Shown here: in pieces, positions 25,380-32,801 of the stretch | Layout of the letters: the number at the start of each line of letters is the position of its first letter | Position numbering within the stretch: the first letter of the stretch is position 1 | Assembly (NCBI GenBank): GCA_015228935.1 | Contig: JADGCO010000046.1 | Coordinates: 1 to 34,607, forward strand | Length of the DNA stretch: 34,607 nt | Origin: Magnetococcales bacterium | GTDB taxonomy: Bacteria; Pseudomonadota; Magnetococcia; Magnetococcales; DC0425bin3 | Reading direction: 5' to 3' | Program-made: the position numbers and the translations under genes | Notes under the pieces: generated by a model | Database searches by the model: none | What the model was told of the DNA's origin: nothing | What the model saw: the letters and a program-made list of their open reading frames with translations, nothing else

Positions 25380-25567
25380 GGACTTTTCTCCGAACAATTT
25401 TTCATCGAGTCGTTTGATGGCATCGTCGCGTCAACGTCAGGCTGATTCAAACTCTTCTCCGAACAATTTTTCATCGAGTCGTTTGATGGCATCGTCGTGT
25501 CAGCGTCAGCGTCAGGCTGACTCAAACTCTTCTCCGAACAACTCTTCATCGAGTTGTTTGATGGCAT
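25380..25567. repeat. Three tandem copies of the helicase gene's 3' end
   Basis: The last codons of the helicase, with its stop (25511-25567), are repeated at 25436-25510 and, partly, at 25380-25435. TCTCCGAACAA starts at 25531, 25456 and 25387, so the periods are 75 and 69 bases, both multiples of three. The first downstream copy reads AIKRLDEKLFGEEFESA and stop, close to the real tail AIKQLDEELFGEEFESA. The two outer copies resemble each other more than the in-gene copy. A run of GTCAGC/GTCAGG hexamers accounts for the 6-base difference. Confidence 0.9.
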
Positions 25568-27857
25568 TGTAGCTTTGGCGGGCTGTGGCCATGCGTTCTT
25601 CGAGTTCCAGGAAAGCGGCGTCGCGTTCGGCGTCGGTGGCCCGTACCCAGGAGGTGAATACCAGGCTGGCAAAATCCTGTTCTTCGTCGATTTCGCCCAG
25701 GATGGCATCCACTTCCCCCACCACGAGTTCGAACAGGTTCAACTTTTCATCGAGAATGCGCAACAGTCGATCTTCCACGGAGCCACGGCTGGCCAGATTG
25801 AAGATGAACACTTCGCGGGTTTGGCCGATGCGATGGATGCGGCCAATGCGTTGTTCGATGGCCATGGGATTCCAGGGAAGGTCAAAATTGATCATGGTAT
25901 TGCAAAACTGCATGTTGCGACCTTCGCCGCCGGATTCGGTGCAGAGCAGGACGGCGGCTTCGTCGCGAAACCGGACCACGGCGGCATCCTTGTCGGGGCC
26001 GCTCATGCCTCCTTCAAAGCGGGTGGCGGCGATGCCGGCTTTTTGCAAAATGGTGGCCAGACGGGTCATGGTTTCCCGGTGGTGGATGAAGACCATTTTT
26101 TTTTCATCGGGATTGCGGCGCAACAGGTCGAGGAGGGCGCGTTCCTTGGCACCGCTGGCAACGGTCTGATAACGCTTGAGCAGGGCATGCCAGGCTTGCG
26201 GCAATTGATTGTCCCGTTGCACGAGTCGTTCGATGGCGGCGATGGCGGCCTGGGGTGATGAACCGGCAGCGGCCAGAAGATGATGCAGGGTCAGGCGGTG
26301 GGTCGTGCCTTCTTTCTGGTGCATGTCCCGGACCAGAAGATCGAGTTGTGCGTAACAGGCCTGTTCATCTTCCGACCCGTCCACGCGCAGGGTCACGGCC
26401 TGGCGGGGGGGGAGCCGGACATCGACGAGCGCCCGGGTGTTGCGGATCATGACATCGCGCATCAGCTCCCGGAGTTGCAGCCGATTGGCCGGAATGCGGG
26501 GTTTGCGGGGGGTCATGTAGGTGGCGCGAAACTCCCGTTCGGTTTTGAAGATGCCGGGTTTGAGCAGGGTCAGCAGATTGTAGAGTTCCACGAGGGAATT
26601 TTGGACCGGGGTGGCCGACAGGAGCAACAGAAAACGTTTTTTCAGGCCATCGACCAGTTGCCAGTTGCGGGTGGTTCGATCCTTGAGGTGGTGGGCTTCA
26701 TCGATGATCACCAGGTCATAGGGGCGGGTCAGCAGGCGGTCGAACTGTTCGCGGCGGCGGGCGGTGGCGATGGAGGCGATGACCCTGGGTTGATCCCAGA
26801 AGGCATCGGGGTTTTCCTTCAGCAGGGGGTCATAACTCGACGTAAAGGCGATGCCGAACTTGGTGGCCATTTCTTCATGCCACTGGCCCACGAGCGAGGC
26901 CGGGGTGAGGATCAGGATGCGTTCCACCATGCCGCGCAGGAGGTACTCCTTGATGACCATGCCGGCTTCGATGGTTTTGCCCAGGCCCACTTCGTCGGCG
27001 AGCAGGACCCGGCCCCGAAAATGGCGCAGGACCTTGCGCACCGCTTCGACCTGATACCAGTAGATGGTCACATCCCGCAAATGTGGCAGGCAGAGCAGTT
27101 CGTCGAATCCTTGCAGCAGTTCCAGGCGGGCCACCTCTTCGCGCAGGCGGAACCAGGGGGACGGTTCCTGCCTTTCGGTTACTTTTCCCACCATGCGGGG
27201 GTCCAGCGTCAGGGGTTCAATGTGAATTTCCGGGGCAAAACGTTCAAAGGGGAGTGCGAATGTTTCTTTCTGGCTGCTTGTGTCGTTGTTTGGCGGCGGG
27301 GTGGCTTCGGGTGGTTTGCTGGGGGAGGGGGGGTGTGGTTCGCTGGGTGGTTTGGTGGGTTTTCGGGTTGCGGTACGTTTGATATTTGTTTTTAAAGATG
27401 GTTTTTTCGCGATGAATTTTCGGGAATCGTCCAGCCGGGCAAGGTGATGCTTTTCATAGATGCGGCGGACCCACTTGTTGACCCAGGGAAGAATCCGTTC
27501 TTGACAGGGCAGGTCTACAGCCTTGTTGCCTGGTCCGGTAAACTTGTTTTCTTCCAGGGTGCGGATGGCCAGATTCCACAGGCCTTGTTGCATCTGGGCA
27601 ATGGCCCGCAGCAATTCGCATTTTCGTTCAGGTATATATTTCTTGCTTAATCTTTTTAAATATTTAAGGCAACGGTCGGGCCGTTCTTCAATCAATGCGG
27701 CCAGTGCAGCCAGAAAAAGAAATTCCGGATCGTTCGGATATTGGGCCAGGGCCTCATTCGCCAACCGGGTCGCAGGCTGGAAACTGCATATGGCTTCGTG
27801 CAGGCGACTTTCCCAGATTGCAAGATCATCGGGAAGCGGCGGGACAGGGTCGCTCAC
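25512..27857 (-). CDS. SNF2/RapA-like helicase with TPR-like N-terminus
   Basis: A 781-residue superfamily 2 ATPase. Residues 1-140 look like TPR-type helical repeats (RLANEALAQYPNDPEFLFLAALAALIEERPDRCLKYLKRL). A Pro/Lys/Ser-rich linker (150-200) separates them from the motor: motif I DEVGLGKTIEAG (288-299), Ia LTPASLVGQW, motif II DEAH (386-389), motif III LLLSATPVQN, and motif VI QRIGRIHRIGQT. The SNF2 signature GLGKT and HRIGQ is clear. The start is GTG at 27857, overlapping the upstream gene's stop (GTGA). It lies between an Rpn nuclease gene and the cysteine-cluster gene, so it may drive a defence or repair complex. It is not the DISARM set (no drmA, drmB or drmC here). Confidence 0.9.
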   Translation of the reverse strand: MSDPVPPLPDDLAIWESRLHEAICSFQPATRLANEALAQYPNDPEFLFLAALAALIEERPDRCLKYLKRLSKKYIPERKCELLRAIAQMQQGLWNLAIRTLEENKFTGPGNKAVDLPCQERILPWVNKWVRRIYEKHHLARLDDSRKFIAKKPSLKTNIKRTATRKPTKPPSEPHPPSPSKPPEATPPPNNDTSSQKETFALPFERFAPEIHIEPLTLDPRMVGKVTERQEPSPWFRLREEVARLELLQGFDELLCLPHLRDVTIYWYQVEAVRKVLRHFRGRVLLADEVGLGKTIEAGMVIKEYLLRGMVERILILTPASLVGQWHEEMATKFGIAFTSSYDPLLKENPDAFWDQPRVIASIATARRREQFDRLLTRPYDLVIIDEAHHLKDRTTRNWQLVDGLKKRFLLLLSATPVQNSLVELYNLLTLLKPGIFKTEREFRATYMTPRKPRIPANRLQLRELMRDVMIRNTRALVDVRLPPRQAVTLRVDGSEDEQACYAQLDLLVRDMHQKEGTTHRLTLHHLLAAAGSSPQAAIAAIERLVQRDNQLPQAWHALLKRYQTVASGAKERALLDLLRRNPDEKKMVFIHHRETMTRLATILQKAGIAATRFEGGMSGPDKDAAVVRFRDEAAVLLCTESGGEGRNMQFCNTMINFDLPWNPMAIEQRIGRIHRIGQTREVFIFNLASRGSVEDRLLRILDEKLNLFELVVGEVDAILGEIDEEQDFASLVFTSWVRATDAERDAAFLELEERMATARQSYNAIKQLDEELFGEEFESA

Positions 27858-28816
27858 AGGTCACCAAAAAAAATTTCTTCCAATGTTGCCGCTTCCAGCA
27901 TGCGATCTCCCCATGCCTCCAGAGTTGGCAGCTTGGCCAGATGGATTTTTTCAGTGATCCATCCTGGTAAGGGGCCAAAGCGACGATTCAACAGGCGAAG
28001 CAAAAAAGCTTTGGCTTCTTCCTGTTGGCCTTCCTGTTTGCCTTTCCGCCGACCATCTTCATGCAGTTCCTTGCTCCATATCTGGACCATTTCGTCGAGC
28101 ATGTCTTGTTCCTCGTTCAGGTCAGTCAATTCCGGCAGGGTGATACCGGGCAGGCGTGTTGGCAGCAGTACCCGACGTAGCCAAGTGGAAAAAGCCCGTC
28201 TTACACTGGCATCTTCAGGTTTCCGCAACCATTGTTCCAGCATGCGGATCAGATGTCGAAGCCTTTCTGGTGAGCGGCTTTTTTCCATGGCGATCAGAGC
28301 GGCGGCCAGATTGCGTGTATCGAGGACATCGGATTCAATCATGGTATTGATATCGAGCAGAATATAGCGCATGCGCGGCTGATAGGGTTCCAAGCCGGGG
28401 ACTTTGGGGATACAATCGCCGATATCGAGGGGGACATTCCAGGGGGAGGAACCCCGGTACAATACGATGGGCACGACAGGAGGGAGTACTGTTCCCTTGA
28501 TGACGCCGCTTTTGCGCAGATCCCGATAGGAAGAGACCGCATAGTCCACCATGCGTTCCGGCATGGCTTCATCGACCGAGGCCTGTAATTCGAGGATCAG
28601 GAGAATGTGCAGCCAATATTTATCCAGGCGAACCCGCCACAGGAGATCACCTTCGCGTTGCCGGAGATCATCACCTATGGTGCGGACGTTGATTTTTTCC
28701 AGGGTGTTGAAATCGAGATGTTGAACCCAGGCCGCGTGGACAAAACCAATCAGCAGATCACGGATCATTTTCTGCTGGGAAAACAGATTTTTATATCCGC
28801 CGTCGTGATCGGCCAT
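27854..28816 (-). CDS. Rpn family PD-(D/E)XK nuclease with DUF4351 tail
   Basis: A 320-residue protein of the Rpn/YhgA (transposase_31-like) family. The N-terminal nuclease part shows the family's GDLLWRVRL, LILELQ (the D/E-x-Q catalytic motif, usually EHQ) and MPERMVDYAVSSYRDL. The end, with EAKAFLLRLLNRRFGPLPGW and LPTLEAWGDRMLEAATLEEIF, matches DUF4351. Rpn proteins are DNA nucleases first linked to recA-independent recombination, and some take part in phage defence. The gene begins a leftward operon with the SNF2-like helicase, overlapping it by 4 bases. That close coupling is unusual, since Rpn genes are more often solitary. It could also be an ordinary mobile-element-type passenger. Confidence 0.88.
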   Translation of the reverse strand: MADHDGGYKNLFSQQKMIRDLLIGFVHAAWVQHLDFNTLEKINVRTIGDDLRQREGDLLWRVRLDKYWLHILLILELQASVDEAMPERMVDYAVSSYRDLRKSGVIKGTVLPPVVPIVLYRGSSPWNVPLDIGDCIPKVPGLEPYQPRMRYILLDINTMIESDVLDTRNLAAALIAMEKSRSPERLRHLIRMLEQWLRKPEDASVRRAFSTWLRRVLLPTRLPGITLPELTDLNEEQDMLDEMVQIWSKELHEDGRRKGKQEGQQEEAKAFLLRLLNRRFGPLPGWITEKIHLAKLPTLEAWGDRMLEAATLEEIFFGDL

Positions 28817-29002
28817 GTTGGCAACCCATTGCGCAATTTTCTTGCCGAATTATTTTCCGACTTGCTTCTTATTGGACCATCATAAACTGAGGGTTGCTGC
28901 CAATCAAGCATTCCCTCCTTTCGATAACCATGTTGCCAAAATTTTCAATTGATGATGGGACAATTTTGGTGGCATGCACATCTTCTTGAACCAACGCAAA
29001 GT

Positions 29003-29287
29003 TCAATAGAGGGATCTGCTGCCCCCTTCACTCCCGGGGCTTTTCCGACCTGAGCCGGAACTCTGTGAACCTGGGCTGGATTTCTGATTTTCGCCGGCAT
29101 CACTTTCAGAGGAATTGAGAGAACGTTGTTCTGCGGCCAGGCACTTGTTGTATTGAGTGCGGTTTTTCTCACAAGAGCCTGGGTTTTTCTCCTCGTTGCA
29201 GCCCTGATTCAAATACCTGGAGCAGTCAGCGTCGGCATTTGCTGCCCCCACGATGAAAATTATAGTTATCATCAACAGGTTTCTCAT
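29003..29287 (-). CDS. Small exported cysteine-containing protein
   Basis: A 94-residue protein I do not recognise. The start is a signal peptide (MRNLLMITIIFIVGAANA), with probable cleavage after ANA. The mature part begins DADCSRYLNQGCNEEKNPGSCEKNRTQYNKC, with four cysteines that could form two disulfides, and ends in a Ser/Gly-rich tail (GSQSSGSGRKSPGSEGG). AGGGAGA lies about 7 bases upstream. It lies between the Rpn operon and the trailer end of the CRISPR array, transcribed in the same direction. A weak 8-bp hairpin (CCAAAATT/AATTTTGG, 28936-28969) follows the stop, without a T-run. Confidence 0.65.
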   Translation of the reverse strand: MRNLLMITIIFIVGAANADADCSRYLNQGCNEEKNPGSCEKNRTQYNKCLAAEQRSLNSSESDAGENQKSSPGSQSSGSGRKSPGSEGGSRSLY

Positions 29288-29400
29288 TGTGAATCTCCCT
29301 GGTTAATATCAAAGCCTTGCGAAGGATCGTCATCCAATTGATTTTGAAAGACGTCCGATAAGAAAAGAACATCTGTGATGACTAAAAGATTATTAAAGAT

Positions 29401-31209
29401 GTCTCAATCCCCTTAAAGGCGGGGCGATAACTGCAACACCGAATTGTGACGCGGCGGTGTATGACGGCACGTTTAGTCTCAATCCCCTTAAAGGCGGGGC
29501 GATAACTGCAACCCTGTCACTGCCACGTCGCCAGACGGGCAGGCTTCAATGTCTCAATCCCCTTAAAGGCGGGGCGATAACTGCAACAAATTTTAAGAGA
29601 TGGCAGCTTGGCGCGCTTAGGCGGAGATGTCTCAATCCCCTTAAAGGCGGGGCGATAACTGCAACGGGGAAGTCGGCGCTGGGCCAGGCCTTGAAAAAGG
29701 CCTGTCTCAATCCCCTTAAAGGCGGGGCGATAACTGCAACAAAGGAATACAGATGAACAACCCAACATTGCTTATAGACAGGTCTCAATCCCCTTAAAGG
29801 CGGGGCGATAACTGCAACAAGGAAGACTGCGCCGATGGGGCGTTCCCGCCTTTCGTGTCTCAATCCCCTTAAAGGCGGGGCGATAACTGCAACGAAATAC
29901 CAACCACACGGTTGCAAACCATGGGTGGTGAGAGTCTCAATCCCCTTAAAGGCGGGGCGATAACTACAAGGTCCCCACGACATACCAGATCCGTGGCTTG
30001 GCCATGGCCTAGTCTCAATCCCCTTAAAGGCGGGGCGATAACTACAAGATTGAAAAGTCAATAACCCTCGCTAAAGCTTCGGGTTTTAGTACGGTCTCAA
30101 TCCCCTTAAAGGCGGGGCGATAACTGCAACTGAATTGCTTGGGATGATTAAAAAAGTAGCGCCGTTCATTGGTCTCAATCCCCTTAAAGGCGGGGCGATA
30201 ACTGCAACAGACAAGTATTTTAACACAGACAGGCAATTTAATACAGATGGGTCTCAATCCCCTTAAAGGCGGGGCGATAACTGCAACTGCCTGGATGCCG
30301 GAGTTGATCCAGCCATCATCCTGAAGCGTCTCAATCCCCTTAAAGGCGGGGCGATAACTGCAACGGAAAGAGCAAAAAAATGATTCCCCTATTACGGGAA
30401 TACCAGTCTCAATCCCCTTAAAGGCGGGGCGATAACTGAAACTTTACAGAAGCTGAAGTTTTGGAAGTTGTTAACGCAAGTTTCAATCCCCTTAAAGGCG
30501 GGGCGATAACTGCAACTCAAGAGCAAATGACCTTGGGACGTACACCGTTGGAATCGGGTCTCAATCCCCTTAAAGGCGGGGCGATAACTGCAACTGATCA
30601 AATATGGCGTTACGATTGTACACGGTGTCAATATGTCTCAATCCCCTTAAAGGCGGGGCGATAACTGCAACAGACACCGTGTACAAGCATGGCGAAAGCC
30701 CGATTGAAGTTCGTCTCAATCCCCTTAAAGGCGGGGCGATAACTGCAACAACCCCTTTGACTTTTTCAAAAATTTGGCGTTTGACAGTCTCAATCCCCTT
30801 AAAGGCGGGGCGATAACTGCAACGCCTGGCAGTAGGGATGCAGATAGAGGGCTGGACCCTGGACGTCTCAATCCCCTTAAAGGCGGGGCGATAACTGCAA
30901 CAATCGGCTGGGCGATTTTGTGATTTTTGGAACAGAGGAAAGGTCTCAATCCCCTTAAAGGCGGGGCGATAACTGCAACTATGCACATGGCGAAAGTCCG
31001 ATTGAAACCCTGGCAGAAATGTCTCAATCCCCTTAAAGGCGGGGCGATAACTGCAACAAAGAAAAGTTGCAAGGCATGCTTGGAGCGCCAACCTTGGTCT
31101 CAATCCCCTTAAAGGCGGGGCGATAACTGCAACGGGAGTATTGGAAGCGGGAGGATATCCCGCGTAGGAAATGTCTCAATCCCCTTAAAGGCGGGGCGAT
31201 AACTGCAAC
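29401..31209 (-). CRISPR. CRISPR array, 24 repeats and 23 spacers
   Basis: The repeat is 37 bases; on the given strand it begins GTCTCAATCCCCTTAAAGG and ends CGATAACTGCAAC. I counted 24 repeats, from 29401 to 31173, and 23 spacers of 37-45 bases, mostly 38-41. Read on the minus strand the repeat ends ATTGAGAC, close to the common crRNA handle ATTGAAAC, so the crRNAs should be made leftwards from a leader at 31210-31415. Most repeats are identical. Variants: repeats 8 and 9 (29934, 30012) end CTACAAG, repeat 14 (30406) ends CTGAAAC, and repeat 15 (30480) begins GTTTC. Spacer 9 (30049-30093) is the longest. Adjacent cas genes and a CARF-HEPN gene point to type III. Confidence 0.97.
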
Positions 31210-31242
31210 AGCCTCATTTCCATCCTACTGTACACGCAAGCG

Positions 31243-31272
31243 ATTTTAGCATCATTTCCGTAACCTCGGCAA
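31243..31272 (-). promoter_or_regulatory. Candidate CRISPR leader promoter
   Basis: Read leftwards: -35 TTGCCG (31267-31272), 18 bases, then -10 TAAAAT (31243-31248). The -10 differs from TATAAT at one position and the -35 matches four of six. Transcription would begin about 27 bases before the first repeat, in the direction predicted from the handle sequence. Confidence 0.5.
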
Positions 31273-31350
31273 GTGGGTTTCTGGTGCCAACGGATTTTTT
31301 TGTGTCCGGGGTTGATGCTGCCGGAGAAAAAGATGTTTTTCAAGGTGTTA

Positions 31351-31405
31351 CGAATTTCCGTAACCTGCCCGGAAAAAGGCTTTCCTGGAGGTTACGGAAA
31401 TTTCG
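31351..31405. repeat. Long inverted repeat in the CRISPR leader, after cas2
   Basis: CGAATTTCCGTAACCT (31351-31366) faces AGGTTACGGAAATTTCG (31389-31405), pairing over about 16 bases with one bulge. Inner GGAAA/TTTCC can extend the stem. A third copy, ATTTCCGTAACCT, lies at 31254-31266 in the same orientation as the left arm. The hairpin starts 11 bases after the cas2 stop. It may end the cas transcript or bind an adaptation factor; there is no clear T-run. Confidence 0.75.
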
Positions 31406-31415
31406 CCGGGTGGCG

Positions 31416-31706
31416 TCAGACCACAAACACTTCTTCCACGCCAGGAACCGGGCCGGGGACGCCGATACGATGCACTTTGCCGGCACAAGTGGCGCAGAGC
31501 GGATAGATCAGGACAGAGTCCTGATCGGTGGAGATGATGGTCAGCATCTCCAGAACCATTTTGTCAAAGAGCGCGTGATCCAGGACGGCTTCAAAAACAC
31601 TTTCCTGTACTCTGTCTCCAAAGCCATCGAGGCAGATGGACAAGCGCCGTCGTCGTCGATCATTGGCGATATCGTAGCAGACAACGTAACGCAAACCTGT
31701 GTCCAT
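31416..31706 (-). CDS. cas2: CRISPR-associated protein Cas2
   Basis: A 96-residue Cas2. The ferredoxin-like start RYVVCYDIANDRRRRRL carries the conserved Asp after the first strand. RVQESVFEAVL follows, matching the family's second strand (QxSVFE). It forms the adaptation complex with Cas1. ATG 31706 (MDTGLRYVV) is chosen; the frame extends two codons to a TTG. It is 34 bases after the cas1 stop. There is a two-Cys unit near the end (YPLCATCAGKV), which some Cas2 proteins share. Confidence 0.92.
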   Translation of the reverse strand: MDTGLRYVVCYDIANDRRRRRLSICLDGFGDRVQESVFEAVLDHALFDKMVLEMLTIISTDQDSVLIYPLCATCAGKVHRIGVPGPVPGVEEVFVV

Positions 31707-31740
31707 GGTCAAGTATCCGATAATAAAGAAATGGGTACGA

Positions 31741-32796
31741 TCATTTCAGTGCAAAAGGCGCATAAGGTATCCCTCCCCGCAAGGCTGCTGCCAGACGATC
31801 CACCTGGCGGCGGATCAGGGTTGCCGGAGCCAGCTTGTTCGCATCCCCGCCATCTTCGCCGGCGGCCTCGGGCATGGGACGCTCCAGATGTTCTCCCCAT
31901 GCGCGGAAAAACACCTTGAGTCCGGCCCGGGTCAGCCGTACCCCGCCCTGGCTCTCCGTATCGGCCTCGAACATGTCTGGACGCAGGATGCGCAGATTGA
32001 CCACCCGCAAGACAAAACGATCCACGACCGGATGCCGGAACTCTTCCAACAGGTCTAATGCCAGACTGGGCCGCCCCGGACGCAGGGCATGAAAAAACCC
32101 CACTGCCGGATCCATGCCCCGCGCTTCCACCGTACCACCGATCAGATTGCCCAACAGAACATAGCCAAACGAAAGCAGGGCATTGGCCGGATCCGGTGGT
32201 GGGCGACGTTGGCGACCCGTAAAACCGATGTCGCCCCGAAAACCCGTACCAAAGGCACCAAAATAGGCCCGAGCGGCATGGCCTTCGCTCCCCAGCAAAG
32301 ACTCGGCATCCTGGCAAACGCCGACCCGTTCAACGGCGGTCTGGATGTCGCGTATGGCCGCAGCCACGGGTTCCTGTCCGGGATAGTTGGCCTGGATGCC
32401 GCGCAAGACCGCGATGGCATTGGCACATTTACCCGTGATCACCTGCCGGGCAAGACCGAGTGCGGCAACCGGGTCAATGGCAGTTCGGTACTGAGCCAGG
32501 CGCAAATCCCCGGATTTGGCCTCAGCCGGCACCATGCGCCCAAGAAAACGCCCATTCCAGGCAAACCATGCCACGCCAATGCCCCGTTCCAGACAAAGAT
32601 GCAGGGCATTGGCCGTCATGTGAACCCGCCCGACCAGCCCGATCATCTCCAAACGGTGCGGTTCCACCTCCAGGAGAATCGACCGTGTCGCCGGCAACGG
32701 TCCATCCCCATCGGGGTCCACATCCAGGGTGACGATCAGACTCGATCCGGAAAGGCGCACGGTCGCGCCCTGTTCGGTGACGTAGAGAGAGGGCAT
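31741..32796 (-). CDS. cas1: CRISPR-associated integrase Cas1
   Basis: A 351-residue Cas1, the integrase for new spacers. An N-terminal beta domain (MPSLYVTEQGATVRL) is followed by the helical catalytic domain: LLGSEGHAARAYF (Glu171), ALLSFGYVLLGNL, and AVGFFHALRPGRPSLALDLLEEFRHP, with His236 and the acidic residues Asp248/Glu251 of the metal site. ATG 32796 is preferred to GTG 32805 because AGGTGAT lies about 5 bases upstream. It follows the CARF-HEPN gene at once and precedes cas2. The sequence type fits I-C/III-like Cas1 without an RT or Cas4 fusion. Confidence 0.95.
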   Translation of the reverse strand: MPSLYVTEQGATVRLSGSSLIVTLDVDPDGDGPLPATRSILLEVEPHRLEMIGLVGRVHMTANALHLCLERGIGVAWFAWNGRFLGRMVPAEAKSGDLRLAQYRTAIDPVAALGLARQVITGKCANAIAVLRGIQANYPGQEPVAAAIRDIQTAVERVGVCQDAESLLGSEGHAARAYFGAFGTGFRGDIGFTGRQRRPPPDPANALLSFGYVLLGNLIGGTVEARGMDPAVGFFHALRPGRPSLALDLLEEFRHPVVDRFVLRVVNLRILRPDMFEADTESQGGVRLTRAGLKVFFRAWGEHLERPMPEAAGEDGGDANKLAPATLIRRQVDRLAAALRGGIPYAPFALK

Positions 32797-32801
32797 GGTG
32801 A

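Noticed and set aside
25340-25708. 122-codon leftward frame across the helicase tail repeats
   Set aside because: It is a shifted reading of the helicase end and its copies; it stays open because repeat periods are multiples of three. The sequence is repetitive and domain-free.
24152-28816. DISARM or another named defence system
   Set aside because: A SNF2-type helicase is present, but no DrmA-, DrmB-, DrmC-like or methylase gene is seen.
27854-28816. Rpn gene as a transposase of an insertion sequence
   Set aside because: The family was once called transposase-like, but no terminal inverted repeats or target duplications were found, and the motifs fit a PD-(D/E)XK nuclease.
29457-31103. Several open frames inside the CRISPR array
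   Set aside because: They are translations of the repeat unit (SIPLKAGR- and CSYRPAFKGIET-type repeats), not genes.
31284-31919. Plus-strand frame of 211 codons over the leader, cas2 and cas1
   Set aside because: It is antisense to cas2 and cas1 with no domain; the leader part is non-coding.
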